In this document: one piece after another, positions 1 to 7,497 of the stretch
How positions within the stretch are numbered: the first letter of the stretch is position 1
How the letters are laid out: every line of letters starts with the position of its first letter
NCBI GenBank assembly: GCA_963662035.1
Contig: CAVLDO010000005.1
Coordinates: 1 to 64,000 of the forward strand
Origin: Equibacterium sp963662035
GTDB taxonomy: Bacteria; Bacteroidota; Bacteroidia; Bacteroidales; UBA932
Reading direction: 5' to 3'
DNA: 64,000 nt
Program-made: the position numbers and the translations under genes
The notes under the pieces: generated by a model
The model's input: the letters and a program-made list of their open reading frames with translations, nothing else
What the model was told of the DNA's origin: nothing
Database searches by the model: none

Positions 1-3
1 GTA

Positions 4-24
4 GCGGGTATTTTTTCTACCCGC
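4..24. terminator. Short hairpin at left edge
   Basis: GCGGGTA (4-10) and TACCCGC (18-24) form a 7-bp stem around a T-rich loop. It could be the terminator of a gene lying left of the window or part of the repeat island. No gene context is available on the left, so the role is undecided. Confidence 0.35.
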
Positions 25-28
25 CAAG

Positions 29-57
29 CCCCTTTAGGCGGAGCGCTGATGCGCGGC
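29..57 (+). repeat. Left copy of 29-bp flanking direct repeat
   Basis: Positions 29-57 match 1923-1951 at 25 of 29 bases in the same orientation. The perfect core GCGCTGATGCG (43-53) also occurs inverted at 1766-1776, just after the 51-bp array. The two direct copies bracket the transposase gene and the array, so they may mark the outer limits of one mobile or repeat-derived unit. That boundary role is inference. Confidence 0.55.
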
Positions 58-173
58 TGCGTCTTTGGCTTTTAGTCGCGGGGCACTCTCCGTAGATTCA
101 ACGCGAATTACAATCAGTTCCCTCGGCGCCTGATGATATTCCGGGATGACAGGTCTTTGCTAACCGCTATGTC

Positions 174-203
174 GGTGCCTGTGGAGCCCCGTTTTGGGCA
201 CGG
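174..203 (+). repeat. Solitary REP-like hairpin upstream of transposase
   Basis: CGGTGCCT (174-181) and GGGCACGG (196-203) flank a 14-15-nt loop that is almost identical to the loops of the array at 1263-1752, notably the unit starting at 1671. It has the same stem and loop lengths and the same orientation as the downstream units, but stands alone about 90 bp before the transposase start. It therefore belongs to the same repeat family. Confidence 0.75.
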
Positions 204-224
204 CAAGAAAATTTTCAAAGATGG

Positions 225-257
225 TTGCACCAACCCGAAGAATTTGTGCTATATTTA
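225..257 (+). promoter_or_regulatory. Possible promoter of the transposase gene
   Basis: TTG at 225-227 and TATATTTA at 250-257 resemble the Bacteroidetes -33 (TTTG) and -7 (TAnnTTTG) elements. The last base deviates and the spacing (22) is slightly longer than the usual 19-21, so this is only a candidate. It would leave a leader of about 30 nt. Confidence 0.3.
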
Positions 258-295
258 CCAACGATTGCGGTGATTAGATATCGTGAAGAGAGATT

Positions 296-1216
296 ATGGA
301 GAAATTTGTGGAGAAGGAGCGTGCCTGCCAGCGCGCATTTGAGGACGGAGGGCCATTCTGGCACCTCTATACATCGGGCAGAGAAACACCGTTGCTGTTC
401 CGTGAGAAATCCGACTTTGAGTTTGTGATGAACGTCATTGCGCAGATGGCCGACAGGTCACCGGATGTTCGCGTCATCGCATTCACCGTTATGGGCAATC
501 ATCTGCATATCGTAGCAGCAGGCCTTGAATCTGCGCTCAATGACAGCTTCGAATACATCAGGAGGCGGCTTGCAAGAGACAGCATTTCCAAAAATGGAGA
601 GCATCTTCCCTGCGGCTTCTATGCGCAGTTTAAAATGATAGAAAACCTGCAGGCGTTGCGCGCCACCATAGCTTATGTCCATCGGAACGGCTATGTGGCC
701 CATAGCGCATACACCCCTTTCAGCTACCCATGGGGCACGGGGCCATACTATTTTGGCTTCCCGGTCAGCCATAATAAATCGTTCTGCGAACTGTCAAAAA
801 GTGACAGGCGGATTTATTTCCGCAGCAGGGAGCCGGCTTTGCCTGGCGAATGGCAAATTCTGGACAAATATGTCTGTCCGCAGGCGTACTGTAAAATAGA
901 AATGGGAGAATCAATGTTCAGAGATGCCCGCCAATACTTCTCTATGCTTACGAAAAATGTGGAATCTTATGCGGAGTTGGCGGTTGAACTGGATGATCGA
1001 GAATATCTGACTGATGCCGAGATATTTACCCAATTGACTGAATATGTTAAGAAAATCTATGGCACTGTTTCGCTAAAAGAGCTGTCGAGGGCACAGACTC
1101 TGGACATTGCACGCAAGATGCACAGTGACTGGAGGTCTTCGAACGGGCAAATCCGACGGATATTAAATCTGTCACAGTACGAGATAAATGCATTGTTCCC
1201 GCAACTGCAGGGATAG
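296..1216 (+). CDS. RAYT-like Y1/HUH transposase with long C-terminal extension
   Basis: 306-aa protein resembling the IS200/Y1 REP-associated tyrosine transposases (RAYTs), which nick and join single-stranded DNA at palindromic REP hairpins. The HUH metal motif is NHLHIV at residues 68-73, and the likely nucleophile is Y127 in AYVHRNGYVA, the place where RAYTs carry YIHxNP; the next stretch (YPWGTGPYYFG) matches their YxWSS region. The catalytic domain ends near residue 155. The remaining ~150 residues are a long tail with a helical, HTH-like end (about 280-306). The start is the ATG after a purine-rich GAAGAGAGA. Immediately 3' lies the 51-bp hairpin array, and one more hairpin lies 5', the expected arrangement for a RAYT and its substrate. 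No paired orfB/TnpB or IS ends are seen. Confidence 0.85.
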   Translation: MEKFVEKERACQRAFEDGGPFWHLYTSGRETPLLFREKSDFEFVMNVIAQMADRSPDVRVIAFTVMGNHLHIVAAGLESALNDSFEYIRRRLARDSISKNGEHLPCGFYAQFKMIENLQALRATIAYVHRNGYVAHSAYTPFSYPWGTGPYYFGFPVSHNKSFCELSKSDRRIYFRSREPALPGEWQILDKYVCPQAYCKIEMGESMFRDARQYFSMLTKNVESYAELAVELDDREYLTDAEIFTQLTEYVKKIYGTVSLKELSRAQTLDIARKMHSDWRSSNGQIRRILNLSQYEINALFPQLQG

Positions 1217-1220
1217 TATT

Positions 1221-1760
1221 GGCCTGGCCCGTCCGGGCACGGCCGAGGAGTTTCGCCTGGCTCCGTGCCCGAGGAGCGCCGTTACGGGCACGGCCGGGGA
1301 TTTTCGCCGCGTCCCGTGCCCGAGGAGCCCCGTTTCGGGCACGGTCTGGGAGTTTCGCCGCGTTCCGTGCCCAGGGAGCGCCGTTTCGGGCACGGCCGGT
1401 GAGTTTCGCCGTGCTCCGTGCCCGAGGAGCCCCGTTTCGGGCACGGCCGGTGAGTTTCGCCTGGCTCCGTGCCCAGGGAGCGCCGTTTTGGGCACGGCCT
1501 GGGAATTTCGCCTGGTTCCGTGCCCGTGGAGGCTCGATTTGGGCACGGCCTGGGAATTTCGCCTGGCTCCGAGCCTGTGGAACCCCGTTTTGGGCACGGC
1601 CGGGGATTTTCGCCTGGCTCCGTGCCCGAGGAGCCCCGTTACGGGCACGGCCTGGGATTTTCGCCGCGCTTCGTGCCCGTGGAGCCCCGTTTTGGGCACG
1701 GCCGGGGATTTTCGCCTGGCTCCGTGCCCAGGGAGCGCCGTTACGGGCACGGCCGAGGGG
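1221..1760 (+). repeat. Head-to-tail array of 51-bp REP-like hairpin units
   Basis: Ten full units start at 1263, 1314, 1365, 1416, 1467, 1518, 1569, 1620, 1671 and 1722, each exactly 51 bp apart, preceded by a half unit (right arm 1235-1242). A unit is stem CCGTGCCC, 15-nt loop such as GAGGAGCCCCGTTTC, stem GGGCACGG, then a 20-nt spacer such as CCGGGGATTTTCGCCTGGCT. Right arms are invariant; left arms vary at 1569-1576 (CCGAGCCT) and 1671 (TCGTGCCC). Loops and spacers differ by a few bases between units, so this is not a recent exact duplication. The array starts 4-19 nt after the transposase stop codon. Because 51 is a multiple of 3, several frames stay open through it; I do not regard them as genes. 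Confidence 0.92.
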
Positions 1761-1922
1761 ATAATCGCATCAGCGCATCAAAAGGTCGTGGAAGCTTAAA
1801 GGGGTAAGGGGAGGCCATTTGAGCAGCGGTGCAGCTGAAAGCTGGCTCGCAGAGATGAATTTGCCGTATAAAGCGAGAAATGCTCGAGCGGAGAGCAGTG
1901 CGATGAAGAAACAGTCCCGAAT

Positions 1923-1951
1923 CCCCTTCAGGCATAGCGCTGATGCGAGGC
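1923..1951 (+). repeat. Right copy of 29-bp flanking direct repeat
   Basis: Direct-orientation partner of 29-57 (25 of 29 bases identical, core GCGCTGATGCG at 1937-1947). Together the copies enclose about 1.87 kb that contains the solitary hairpin, the transposase and the array. Confidence 0.55.
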
Positions 1952-2135
1952 CGGCCCCTCAGACCTAAGTGCAGGCCTTGCGCCGCAGCTGGAGATTTGT
2001 AAAATCCCCGCCAAGGCAGGCGATTCGCGGCAGAAAGACTCGGCGAGTTGTAGAAGCGGCAGAATTAGGTGAGAAAGGGGGCGATTTGCCCAAGTAAAAC
2101 CGGCTTTTCGCTTACATAATCAGGTTATTGAGTCG

Positions 2136-2169
2136 TTTGGTGAGAAATACAGGCCTTTTGCTCACCAAA
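2136..2169. repeat. Inverted repeat TTTGGTGAG/CTCACCAAA
   Basis: Nine-base arms at 2136-2144 and 2161-2169 enclose a 16-nt spacer. There is no T-tract, so it is not a standard terminator. The left arm overlaps one of three nearby GTGAGAAA words. The function is unknown; an operator or a degraded element end are both possible. Confidence 0.45.
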
Positions 2170-2350
2170 TCCCGCAGACTTGAAATTCTGTGAGAAAACG
2201 GGTGTTCCTGAGCATTGAATGCCGCCAGCCGGAACTCCCCCGGAAAAAACCAATGAAAACTATTTTCATAGCCGAAGTACAGGCTACAGAGCATCCCTCT
2301 CAAAAGCCCGGCAAAGGCCGGTGCAGCGCGTTAAGTACATCCCGCCGTGA

Positions 2351-2382
2351 TTTGCTTTTTCATTTTTATTTTTTTAGCTTCG
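2351..2382 (+). promoter_or_regulatory. Bacteroidetes-type promoter of the collagen-like lipoprotein
   Basis: TTTG (2351-2354), a 20-nt spacer rich in T, then TAGCTTCG (2375-2382), one base off TAnnTTTG. Spacing matches the -33/-7 consensus, giving a leader of about 45 nt before the ATG at 2434. Confidence 0.5.
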
Positions 2383-2433
2383 TTAACACTTGACCTTAAA
2401 AAAGGGGCGATATACCAACCAAACACTTAAAAT

Positions 2434-4785
2434 ATGAAATTCAAACCTATTATCACAGGAACATTGGCGCTACTCTCAATCGGCGCGTGTTCGGAGAAGT
2501 ACGACGACACCGATTTGCGCAACACCATTTCTGAACTGCAGAAACAGGTTGCCACCTATGAAGCCATGGCATCCGGCCTCAACGGCGACATCAGCACCCT
2601 CAACACCCTTGTGAACACCCTCCAGGGCAACAAGTTCATCAAAGAGGTGACCCAACTGGAAGACGGAGGCTACAAGATAACATTCACCAACGGCGATCCC
2701 ATCATCCTCAAGGATGGCAAGGACGGCAAGGACGGCGCCCAGGGCGAGAAGGGAGACACCGGTGCCCAGGGAGAGAAAGGCGAGAAGGGTGACACCGGCG
2801 AGGCGGGATCCGATGGCGTTGCCGGCCAGACCCCTGTAATAGGCGTAGCCCTCTACGAAGGCCTCTACTACTGGACTCTCAATGGCGAATGGCTGCTGGG
2901 CGAAGACGGTGAGAAGATGCCCGTTACCGGTCCCCAGGGCGAGCAAGGAGAGAAAGGCGACAAGGGTGATAAAGGAGATAAGGGAGACAAGGGCGCCAAA
3001 GGAAACAAAGGCGACCAGGGCGACACCTCCATCGTGGAGGCGATAGCTCCGCAGGTGCGCATCAACTCCGAAACCACCGAGTGGGAAGTCTCCACCGACG
3101 GCGGCAATACCTGGAAATCTACCGGTGTGAATGCCGGCGGCCAGAAGGGCGAGCAGGGCGAGAAGGGCGACACAGGCAAAGACGGCCTGACCCCCACCTT
3201 CCGGATCAAGGACAACATCTGGCAGATCTCCTACGATAACGGCACCACTTGGGAAAGCCTCGGCAGCGCAGGCGGCTCCGGTCTCATCGAGGATATCAAG
3301 GTGGACAAGACCACCCAGATTCTCACCATCGTCCTTGCCGATGAGAATAAGACCGAAATCAACGTGTTCTACGGCGACGCCCCCTATCTTGAGATAGACA
3401 AGACCGAAGAGGCGGTTGCGGCCGACGGCGCTGAGATAGCTGTGAAGGTGAACGCCAACTACAAATACGAAATCACCTGCGAGCAGGAGTGGGTTACCAT
3501 AACAACGACTGAGACAGGCTGCACGGTAAAAGTTGCGGCCAACAACTCCGAAAACCGCACGGCAACCGTCAAATTCACCAGCGAAGGTCTGGAGCAGACT
3601 CTTACTCTGACCCAGGAGGTCAAAGTCACCGACCTGAGCGAGAAGGAGACGGCGAACTGCTATATGATAAACGCGGCCGGCGTTTATACCTTTGACGCGG
3701 GCGTTATGGGCAACGGCGCTTCCGGCGTCATCTGGACCGATGCACAGCTGTCCAACCAGGGTCTCTACCCCGCCACCAAGGCTGCCGTGAACATTACCGG
3801 CACCGACTTGAGCCTGGCAGTGGTTTGGAAAGAGGGTGACATATTTGCGAAAGACCCCGTATATGACGCGGCTAAGCGCACCGTGACTCTGGTGACCAAC
3901 GGCAACAGCGGCAACGCCCTGCTGGCAGTCCAGAGCGGCGGCAAGATTCTCTGGAGCTGGCACATCTGGTGCACCCCCACCCCCGGCACGCACAATATGA
4001 AGAGCAAGGCGGGCGAGACTTATGTGCTTCTGGACCGCAATGTAGGCGCCACCAGCATAGTTCCCGCAGACAAGGAGGCCACTTACGGCTTCTGGTATCA
4101 GTTCGGCCGCAAGGATCCTCTGCGTGCAAAGGTCGGCATCGCATCTGAATTTGTAGCCGCCCAGAGCACTATGGAGCACTCGGTGCAGAACCCTACCACA
4201 GTTTATGCAATGAGCGCCAACACAATGGAGTGGTTCAACAACAACGGCAAAGCCTCTGCAGGAAAGGTGACGGGTGACCTCTGGGGCAACCCGTATAGCG
4301 CCAGCCACACCGCAGCTCCCGCCAAGAGCGAGCTTAAAAAGACCATCTACGACCCGTGCCCTCCCGGATATATGGTTCCTCCTATCGGAGTGTGGGATGT
4401 AATAGCCAGAGGTGATTGCAAGTATGTGACATACGGCCTTAACGTGCCCGATGCCGACGGCGGAACCTCATACTATCCTTACGCAGGCTATATTTCAGAC
4501 CTTAACAGCAACGAATCGGCAAATAGGTCAAAGCTTGGCTGGTTTGCATACAATGGGTTTGACTATAGCGGCCAGGGTTCAACTCACAACGACCGTCTGG
4601 CAGTGCGCATGCACAGCTCGCAGACAAGCTATTTTTTAGGAGCATATATGGGTTCGACCACTTTCTATGTGTTCACAGGAAGCGGTGATCCGGATGGCGA
4701 CAACAGTTCTCACAGCAACTGGCCTCCAAAATATGACAATATCCGCCAGGCGGGGTGCCCCGTGCGCTGCATGAAGGTGGACTGA
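2434..4785 (+). CDS. Surface lipoprotein with coiled coil, collagen-like repeats and BACON-like domain
   Basis: 783-aa protein with a lipobox ending LSIGAC (Cys19) followed by SEKYDD, an acidic stretch like the Bacteroidetes lipoprotein surface-export signal. Residues about 27-65 are a heptad-rich coiled coil (DUF4988-like). Three Gly-X-Y blocks follow at about 95-131, 166-196 and 235-251, rich in GEKGDK and GDT triplets, separated by short tryptophan-containing beta modules. A BACON-like domain spans about 318-395. The C-terminal ~380 residues contain WSWHIW and DRNVGA, the signature of a domain common in Bacteroidetes surface and fimbrillin-related proteins. A coiled coil ahead of Gly-X-Y repeats suggests a trimeric stalk presenting the C-terminal domain outside the cell. 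Ligand or role is unknown. The gene stands alone, with its own promoter and terminator. Confidence 0.85.
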   Translation: MKFKPIITGTLALLSIGACSEKYDDTDLRNTISELQKQVATYEAMASGLNGDISTLNTLVNTLQGNKFIKEVTQLEDGGYKITFTNGDPIILKDGKDGKDGAQGEKGDTGAQGEKGEKGDTGEAGSDGVAGQTPVIGVALYEGLYYWTLNGEWLLGEDGEKMPVTGPQGEQGEKGDKGDKGDKGDKGAKGNKGDQGDTSIVEAIAPQVRINSETTEWEVSTDGGNTWKSTGVNAGGQKGEQGEKGDTGKDGLTPTFRIKDNIWQISYDNGTTWESLGSAGGSGLIEDIKVDKTTQILTIVLADENKTEINVFYGDAPYLEIDKTEEAVAADGAEIAVKVNANYKYEITCEQEWVTITTTETGCTVKVAANNSENRTATVKFTSEGLEQTLTLTQEVKVTDLSEKETANCYMINAAGVYTFDAGVMGNGASGVIWTDAQLSNQGLYPATKAAVNITGTDLSLAVVWKEGDIFAKDPVYDAAKRTVTLVTNGNSGNALLAVQSGGKILWSWHIWCTPTPGTHNMKSKAGETYVLLDRNVGATSIVPADKEATYGFWYQFGRKDPLRAKVGIASEFVAAQSTMEHSVQNPTTVYAMSANTMEWFNNNGKASAGKVTGDLWGNPYSASHTAAPAKSELKKTIYDPCPPGYMVPPIGVWDVIARGDCKYVTYGLNVPDADGGTSYYPYAGYISDLNSNESANRSKLGWFAYNGFDYSGQGSTHNDRLAVRMHSSQTSYFLGAYMGSTTFYVFTGSGDPDGDNSSHSNWPPKYDNIRQAGCPVRCMKVD

Positions 4786-4809
4786 TATAAAAATTGACCC
4801 GTTATAGAG

Positions 4810-4838
4810 GGGCGGCTCCGTTGGGGCCGCCCTTTTTT
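4810..4838 (+). terminator. Intrinsic terminator of the lipoprotein gene
   Basis: GGGCGGC (4810-4816) pairs with GCCGCCC (4826-4832), followed by TTTTTT (4833-4838). It sits directly in front of the thyA promoter box. Confidence 0.85.
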
Positions 4839-4840
4839 GC

Positions 4841-4848
4841 TATATTTG
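4841..4848 (+). promoter_or_regulatory. -7 element of the thyA promoter
   Basis: TATATTTG matches TAnnTTTG. A TTG occurs at 4821-4823 inside the preceding terminator hairpin but at 17-nt spacing, so the -33 element is uncertain. The leader would be about 15 nt. Confidence 0.5.
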
Positions 4849-4867
4849 TGGTTTTGTAATTTGCATT

Positions 4868-5662
4868 ATGAAACAATATCTTGATCTGCTGAGGTATATC
4901 CGCTCCAACGGCACCCTCAAGGGCGACCGCACCGGTGTGGGCACCCAGAGCGTGTTCGGCTATCAGATGCGCTTCAATCTGGAGGATGGGTTCCCCCTGC
5001 TCACCACCAAAAAGGTGCACTTGCGCTCCATAATACACGAGCTGCTATGGTTTATTGCGGGCGACACCAACATAAAATATCTGCACGACAACAAGGTCTC
5101 AATCTGGGACGAGTGGGCCGATGAAAACGGCGACCTGGGGCCGGTATATGGCCACCAGTGGCGCAGCTGGCCCACCCCCGACGGCGGTCACATAGACCAG
5201 CTGCGCAATGTGGCCGAGAGCCTCAAGACCAATCCCGACAGCCGCCGGCACATTGTCTCCGCCTGGAATGTGGCGGAGGTGGAGCAGATGGCGCTGCCCC
5301 CCTGCCACACTCTCTTCCAGTTTTATGTGGCGGACGGCCGCCTCAGCTGCCAGCTGTATCAGCGCAGCGCCGACACTTTCCTGGGGGTCCCCTTCAACAT
5401 AGCCTCCTACGCCCTGCTCACGATGATGATGGCGCAGGTGTGCGGCTACCGGCCTGGCGACTTTGTGCACACGTTTGGCGACGTGCACATCTACCGCAAC
5501 CACTTTGATCAGGTAGAGGAGCAGCTCTCGCGCACCCCGCGTCCGCTGCCGCAAATGCGCATCAACCCCGAAGTGAAGGACATATTCAGCTTCAAGTACG
5601 AAGATTTCACCCTCGAGGGCTACGACCCGTGGCCTGCGATAAAGGCCCCCGTGGCAGTGTAG
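4868..5662 (+). CDS. thyA: Thymidylate synthase
   Basis: 264-aa ThyA, which methylates dUMP to dTMP using methylene-tetrahydrofolate and releases dihydrofolate. The length equals that of the family. The N-terminal folate/phosphate region GDRTGVGT (about 20-27) and the catalytic Cys in PPCHTLFQFYV (around residue 145) are intact, as is the substrate-binding stretch QRSADTFLGVPFNIASY. folA begins 4 nt after its stop, so the two enzymes that produce and recycle dihydrofolate are coupled, a widespread arrangement. Confidence 0.97.
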   Translation: MKQYLDLLRYIRSNGTLKGDRTGVGTQSVFGYQMRFNLEDGFPLLTTKKVHLRSIIHELLWFIAGDTNIKYLHDNKVSIWDEWADENGDLGPVYGHQWRSWPTPDGGHIDQLRNVAESLKTNPDSRRHIVSAWNVAEVEQMALPPCHTLFQFYVADGRLSCQLYQRSADTFLGVPFNIASYALLTMMMAQVCGYRPGDFVHTFGDVHIYRNHFDQVEEQLSRTPRPLPQMRINPEVKDIFSFKYEDFTLEGYDPWPAIKAPVAV

Positions 5663-5666
5663 GCCT

Positions 5667-6158
5667 ATGATAAGCATAATTGCGGCAGTGGCGCAAAACG
5701 GCGCGATAGGGCGAGGCGGGGATATGCCCTGGCACATCTGTGGCGACCTGCGCTATTTCAAGAGGGTCACGGACGGCCATACTGTGATAATGGGGCGCCG
5801 CACCTGGGAGTCCATCGGCAGCCGCCCGCTCAAGGGGCGCCGCAACATTGTGGTGAGCGGCACGCTGACTCCCGGCGAGGGCTACTGCGTGGCAGAAACG
5901 CTGCAGGAGGCGCTGCAGATGGCCTTGGACGACGGGGAGGTGTTTGTGATGGGTGGCGGAATGCTCTACCGCGAGGCTCTGATGCTTGCCGGCCGCCTCT
6001 ACATAACCCGCGTGCACGCCGCCGTGCCCGATGCAGATACTTTTTTCCCCGAAATAGACCCCCTGCAGTGGGAGTGCGTCTCCCGTGGGGAGACTCTCCA
6101 AGATGGCTCGGGAGGTCTGCAATACGAATTTACGGTGTATGAACGAAAAGAGAAGTAA
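5667..6158 (+). CDS. folA: Dihydrofolate reductase
   Basis: 163-aa DHFR that regenerates tetrahydrofolate with NADPH. The N-terminal MISIIAAVAQNGAIG, the MPWHICGDLRYFK segment carrying the active-site Asp, the NADPH-binding GRRTWESIG, and VMGGGMLY (about residues 94-101) are all present. It follows thyA by 4 nt and its last 20 nt overlap the start of the transporter gene, so the three genes are probably one transcript. Confidence 0.95.
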   Translation: MISIIAAVAQNGAIGRGGDMPWHICGDLRYFKRVTDGHTVIMGRRTWESIGSRPLKGRRNIVVSGTLTPGEGYCVAETLQEALQMALDDGEVFVMGGGMLYREALMLAGRLYITRVHAAVPDADTFFPEIDPLQWECVSRGETLQDGSGGLQYEFTVYERKEK

Positions 6159-7494
6159 CGATCAGTTTTCCGGCAGCTTCGGGATGCTGGCGGCCGCCAT
6201 CGGCAGCGCGGTTGGGCTGGGTAATCTATGGCGTTTCCCCTATCTCGTGGGGCAGCAGGGGGGCGCGGCTTTCATAATAGTGTATCTAGCCATCAGCCTT
6301 GTAATCAGCACCCCCATTCTGCTGGCGGAGATGGTGATAGGGCGGCGCGGCGGCGGATCTCCCCAGCAGGCGTATGTAAAAGTGGGGGGAAGCAGAGCCT
6401 GGGGCGCAGCGGGCGTGCTGGGAATGCTTACCTGCTTTACAATAATTTCGTTTTACGTGGTGGTTGGGGGCTGGACCGTCCGCTATCTGATTCACTCCCT
6501 GATGATGGAGTTCGATACCGGAGAGGTGCTGGACAGCGTCGGGGTCTTCACGGGCTTCATCGGCAGCGACATCTCACCGATTTTTTATGCGCTGATATTC
6601 ATCGGCCTCACCATAGCCATAATAAATATGGGGGTGCAGAAGGGGATAGAGGCCAGCAGCAAGCTGATGATGCCGCTGCTGTTTGTGCTGATAGTGCTCA
6701 TCGGCATCCGCAGCGTGACCCTGCCCGGCGCGGGGGAGGGGCTCAAATATCTGTTCAAGCCCGATTTCTCCCGTTTCGGCTTCGACTCGCTGCTGGCGGC
6801 GATGGGGCAGTCGTTCTTTTCCCTCTCGCTGGGAGCCTGTATGATGGTGACCTACGGCGCCTACACTCCACGGCGGTGCAATCTGGCCAAGAACGCTGCC
6901 ATAATCACCATAAGCGACACCTTTTTTGCGATACTTGCAAGCTGCGCCATATTGCCGGCCGTGTTCGCCTTCGGCATCAACCCCGGAGAGGGGCCCGGCC
7001 TGGTGTTCGTGACCCTGCCGCAGATTTTTACGCAGATGCCCCTGGGCGGCCTCTGCTCCATACTTTTCTTCGTGACCTTGTTTCTGGCGGCCCTCTCCTC
7101 CGCAGTGTCGCTCTTCGAGGTGGTGGTCTCCACCCTGATGGGGATGGGAAGCGGAATGCAACGCAAAAAGGCCTCCACAATCGCCGCCATAGCACTGGTG
7201 ATCACGGGCAGCCTCTGTTCCCTATCGCAGGGGGCGCTCAAGAGCGTCACGCTCTTTGGTCGCAACATCTTTGATCTGATGGATTATGTCTCGGCCAACT
7301 ATATGATGACTATAGGGGCGTTGCTGGCGGTGGTCTGCATAGGCTTCCGCATCAAGAAGGAGGCCTTTGTGGACGAAGTCACAAGCGGCGGCAGCGTCAG
7401 GGTCTCCCGCCGTTTTGCACTGTGTATGTTTTATGTAATCAAATATGTGGCGCCGCCGGTGATTGCCGCTATCGCCATTTCAATCATTTTTTAA
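6139..7494 (+). CDS. Sodium-dependent transporter of the NSS/SNF family
   Basis: 451-aa inner-membrane symporter of the neurotransmitter:sodium symporter family, which imports amino acids or related amines with Na+. The hallmark first membrane segment reads AIGSAVGLGNLWRFPYL, holding the unwound substrate and Na+ site, and about 11-12 hydrophobic segments follow. I chose the ATG at 6139 since it places the family N-terminus directly before that segment; it overlaps folA by 20 nt. The substrate cannot be read from the sequence. The peptidase gene 3 nt downstream suggests a link to peptide or amino-acid use, which is inference. Confidence 0.93.
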   Translation: MNEKRSNDQFSGSFGMLAAAIGSAVGLGNLWRFPYLVGQQGGAAFIIVYLAISLVISTPILLAEMVIGRRGGGSPQQAYVKVGGSRAWGAAGVLGMLTCFTIISFYVVVGGWTVRYLIHSLMMEFDTGEVLDSVGVFTGFIGSDISPIFYALIFIGLTIAIINMGVQKGIEASSKLMMPLLFVLIVLIGIRSVTLPGAGEGLKYLFKPDFSRFGFDSLLAAMGQSFFSLSLGACMMVTYGAYTPRRCNLAKNAAIITISDTFFAILASCAILPAVFAFGINPGEGPGLVFVTLPQIFTQMPLGGLCSILFFVTLFLAALSSAVSLFEVVVSTLMGMGSGMQRKKASTIAAIALVITGSLCSLSQGALKSVTLFGRNIFDLMDYVSANYMMTIGALLAVVCIGFRIKKEAFVDEVTSGGSVRVSRRFALCMFYVIKYVAPPVIAAIAISIIF

Positions 7495-7497
7495 AGT

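Larger units (their letters stand above)
1761..2350. other. Gene-poor spacer between the array and the lipoprotein gene
   Basis: No convincing coding sequence is visible; the short open frames lack start-site context and family resemblance. The stretch holds an inverted copy of the GCGCTGATGCG core (1766-1776), the right 29-bp direct repeat (1923-1951), three GTGAGAAA words (2069, 2140, 2190) and an inverted repeat (2136-2169). It may be degraded mobile-element DNA. Nothing else was recognised. Confidence 0.5.

Noticed and set aside
733..740. GGGCACGG inside the transposase gene as another hairpin unit
   Set aside because: There is no matching left arm or loop; the bases encode a conserved-looking WGTGP stretch, so this is chance.
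1235..1752. CRISPR array
   Set aside because: Both the repeat-like and the spacer-like parts of each 51-bp unit are conserved, the repeats are strong hairpins with large loops, and there are no cas genes. True spacers would differ completely.
1172..1807. Several overlapping open frames of 110-200 codons on both strands through the hairpin array
   Set aside because: The 51-bp unit equals 17 codons and lacks stops in these frames, so openness follows from the repeat. The predicted peptides are simple 17-residue repeats with no start context or known family.
2476..4308. Long antisense frame opposite the collagen-like lipoprotein
   Set aside because: It arises from GC-rich codon bias on the sense strand; the sense protein has a clear signal, domains and promoter.
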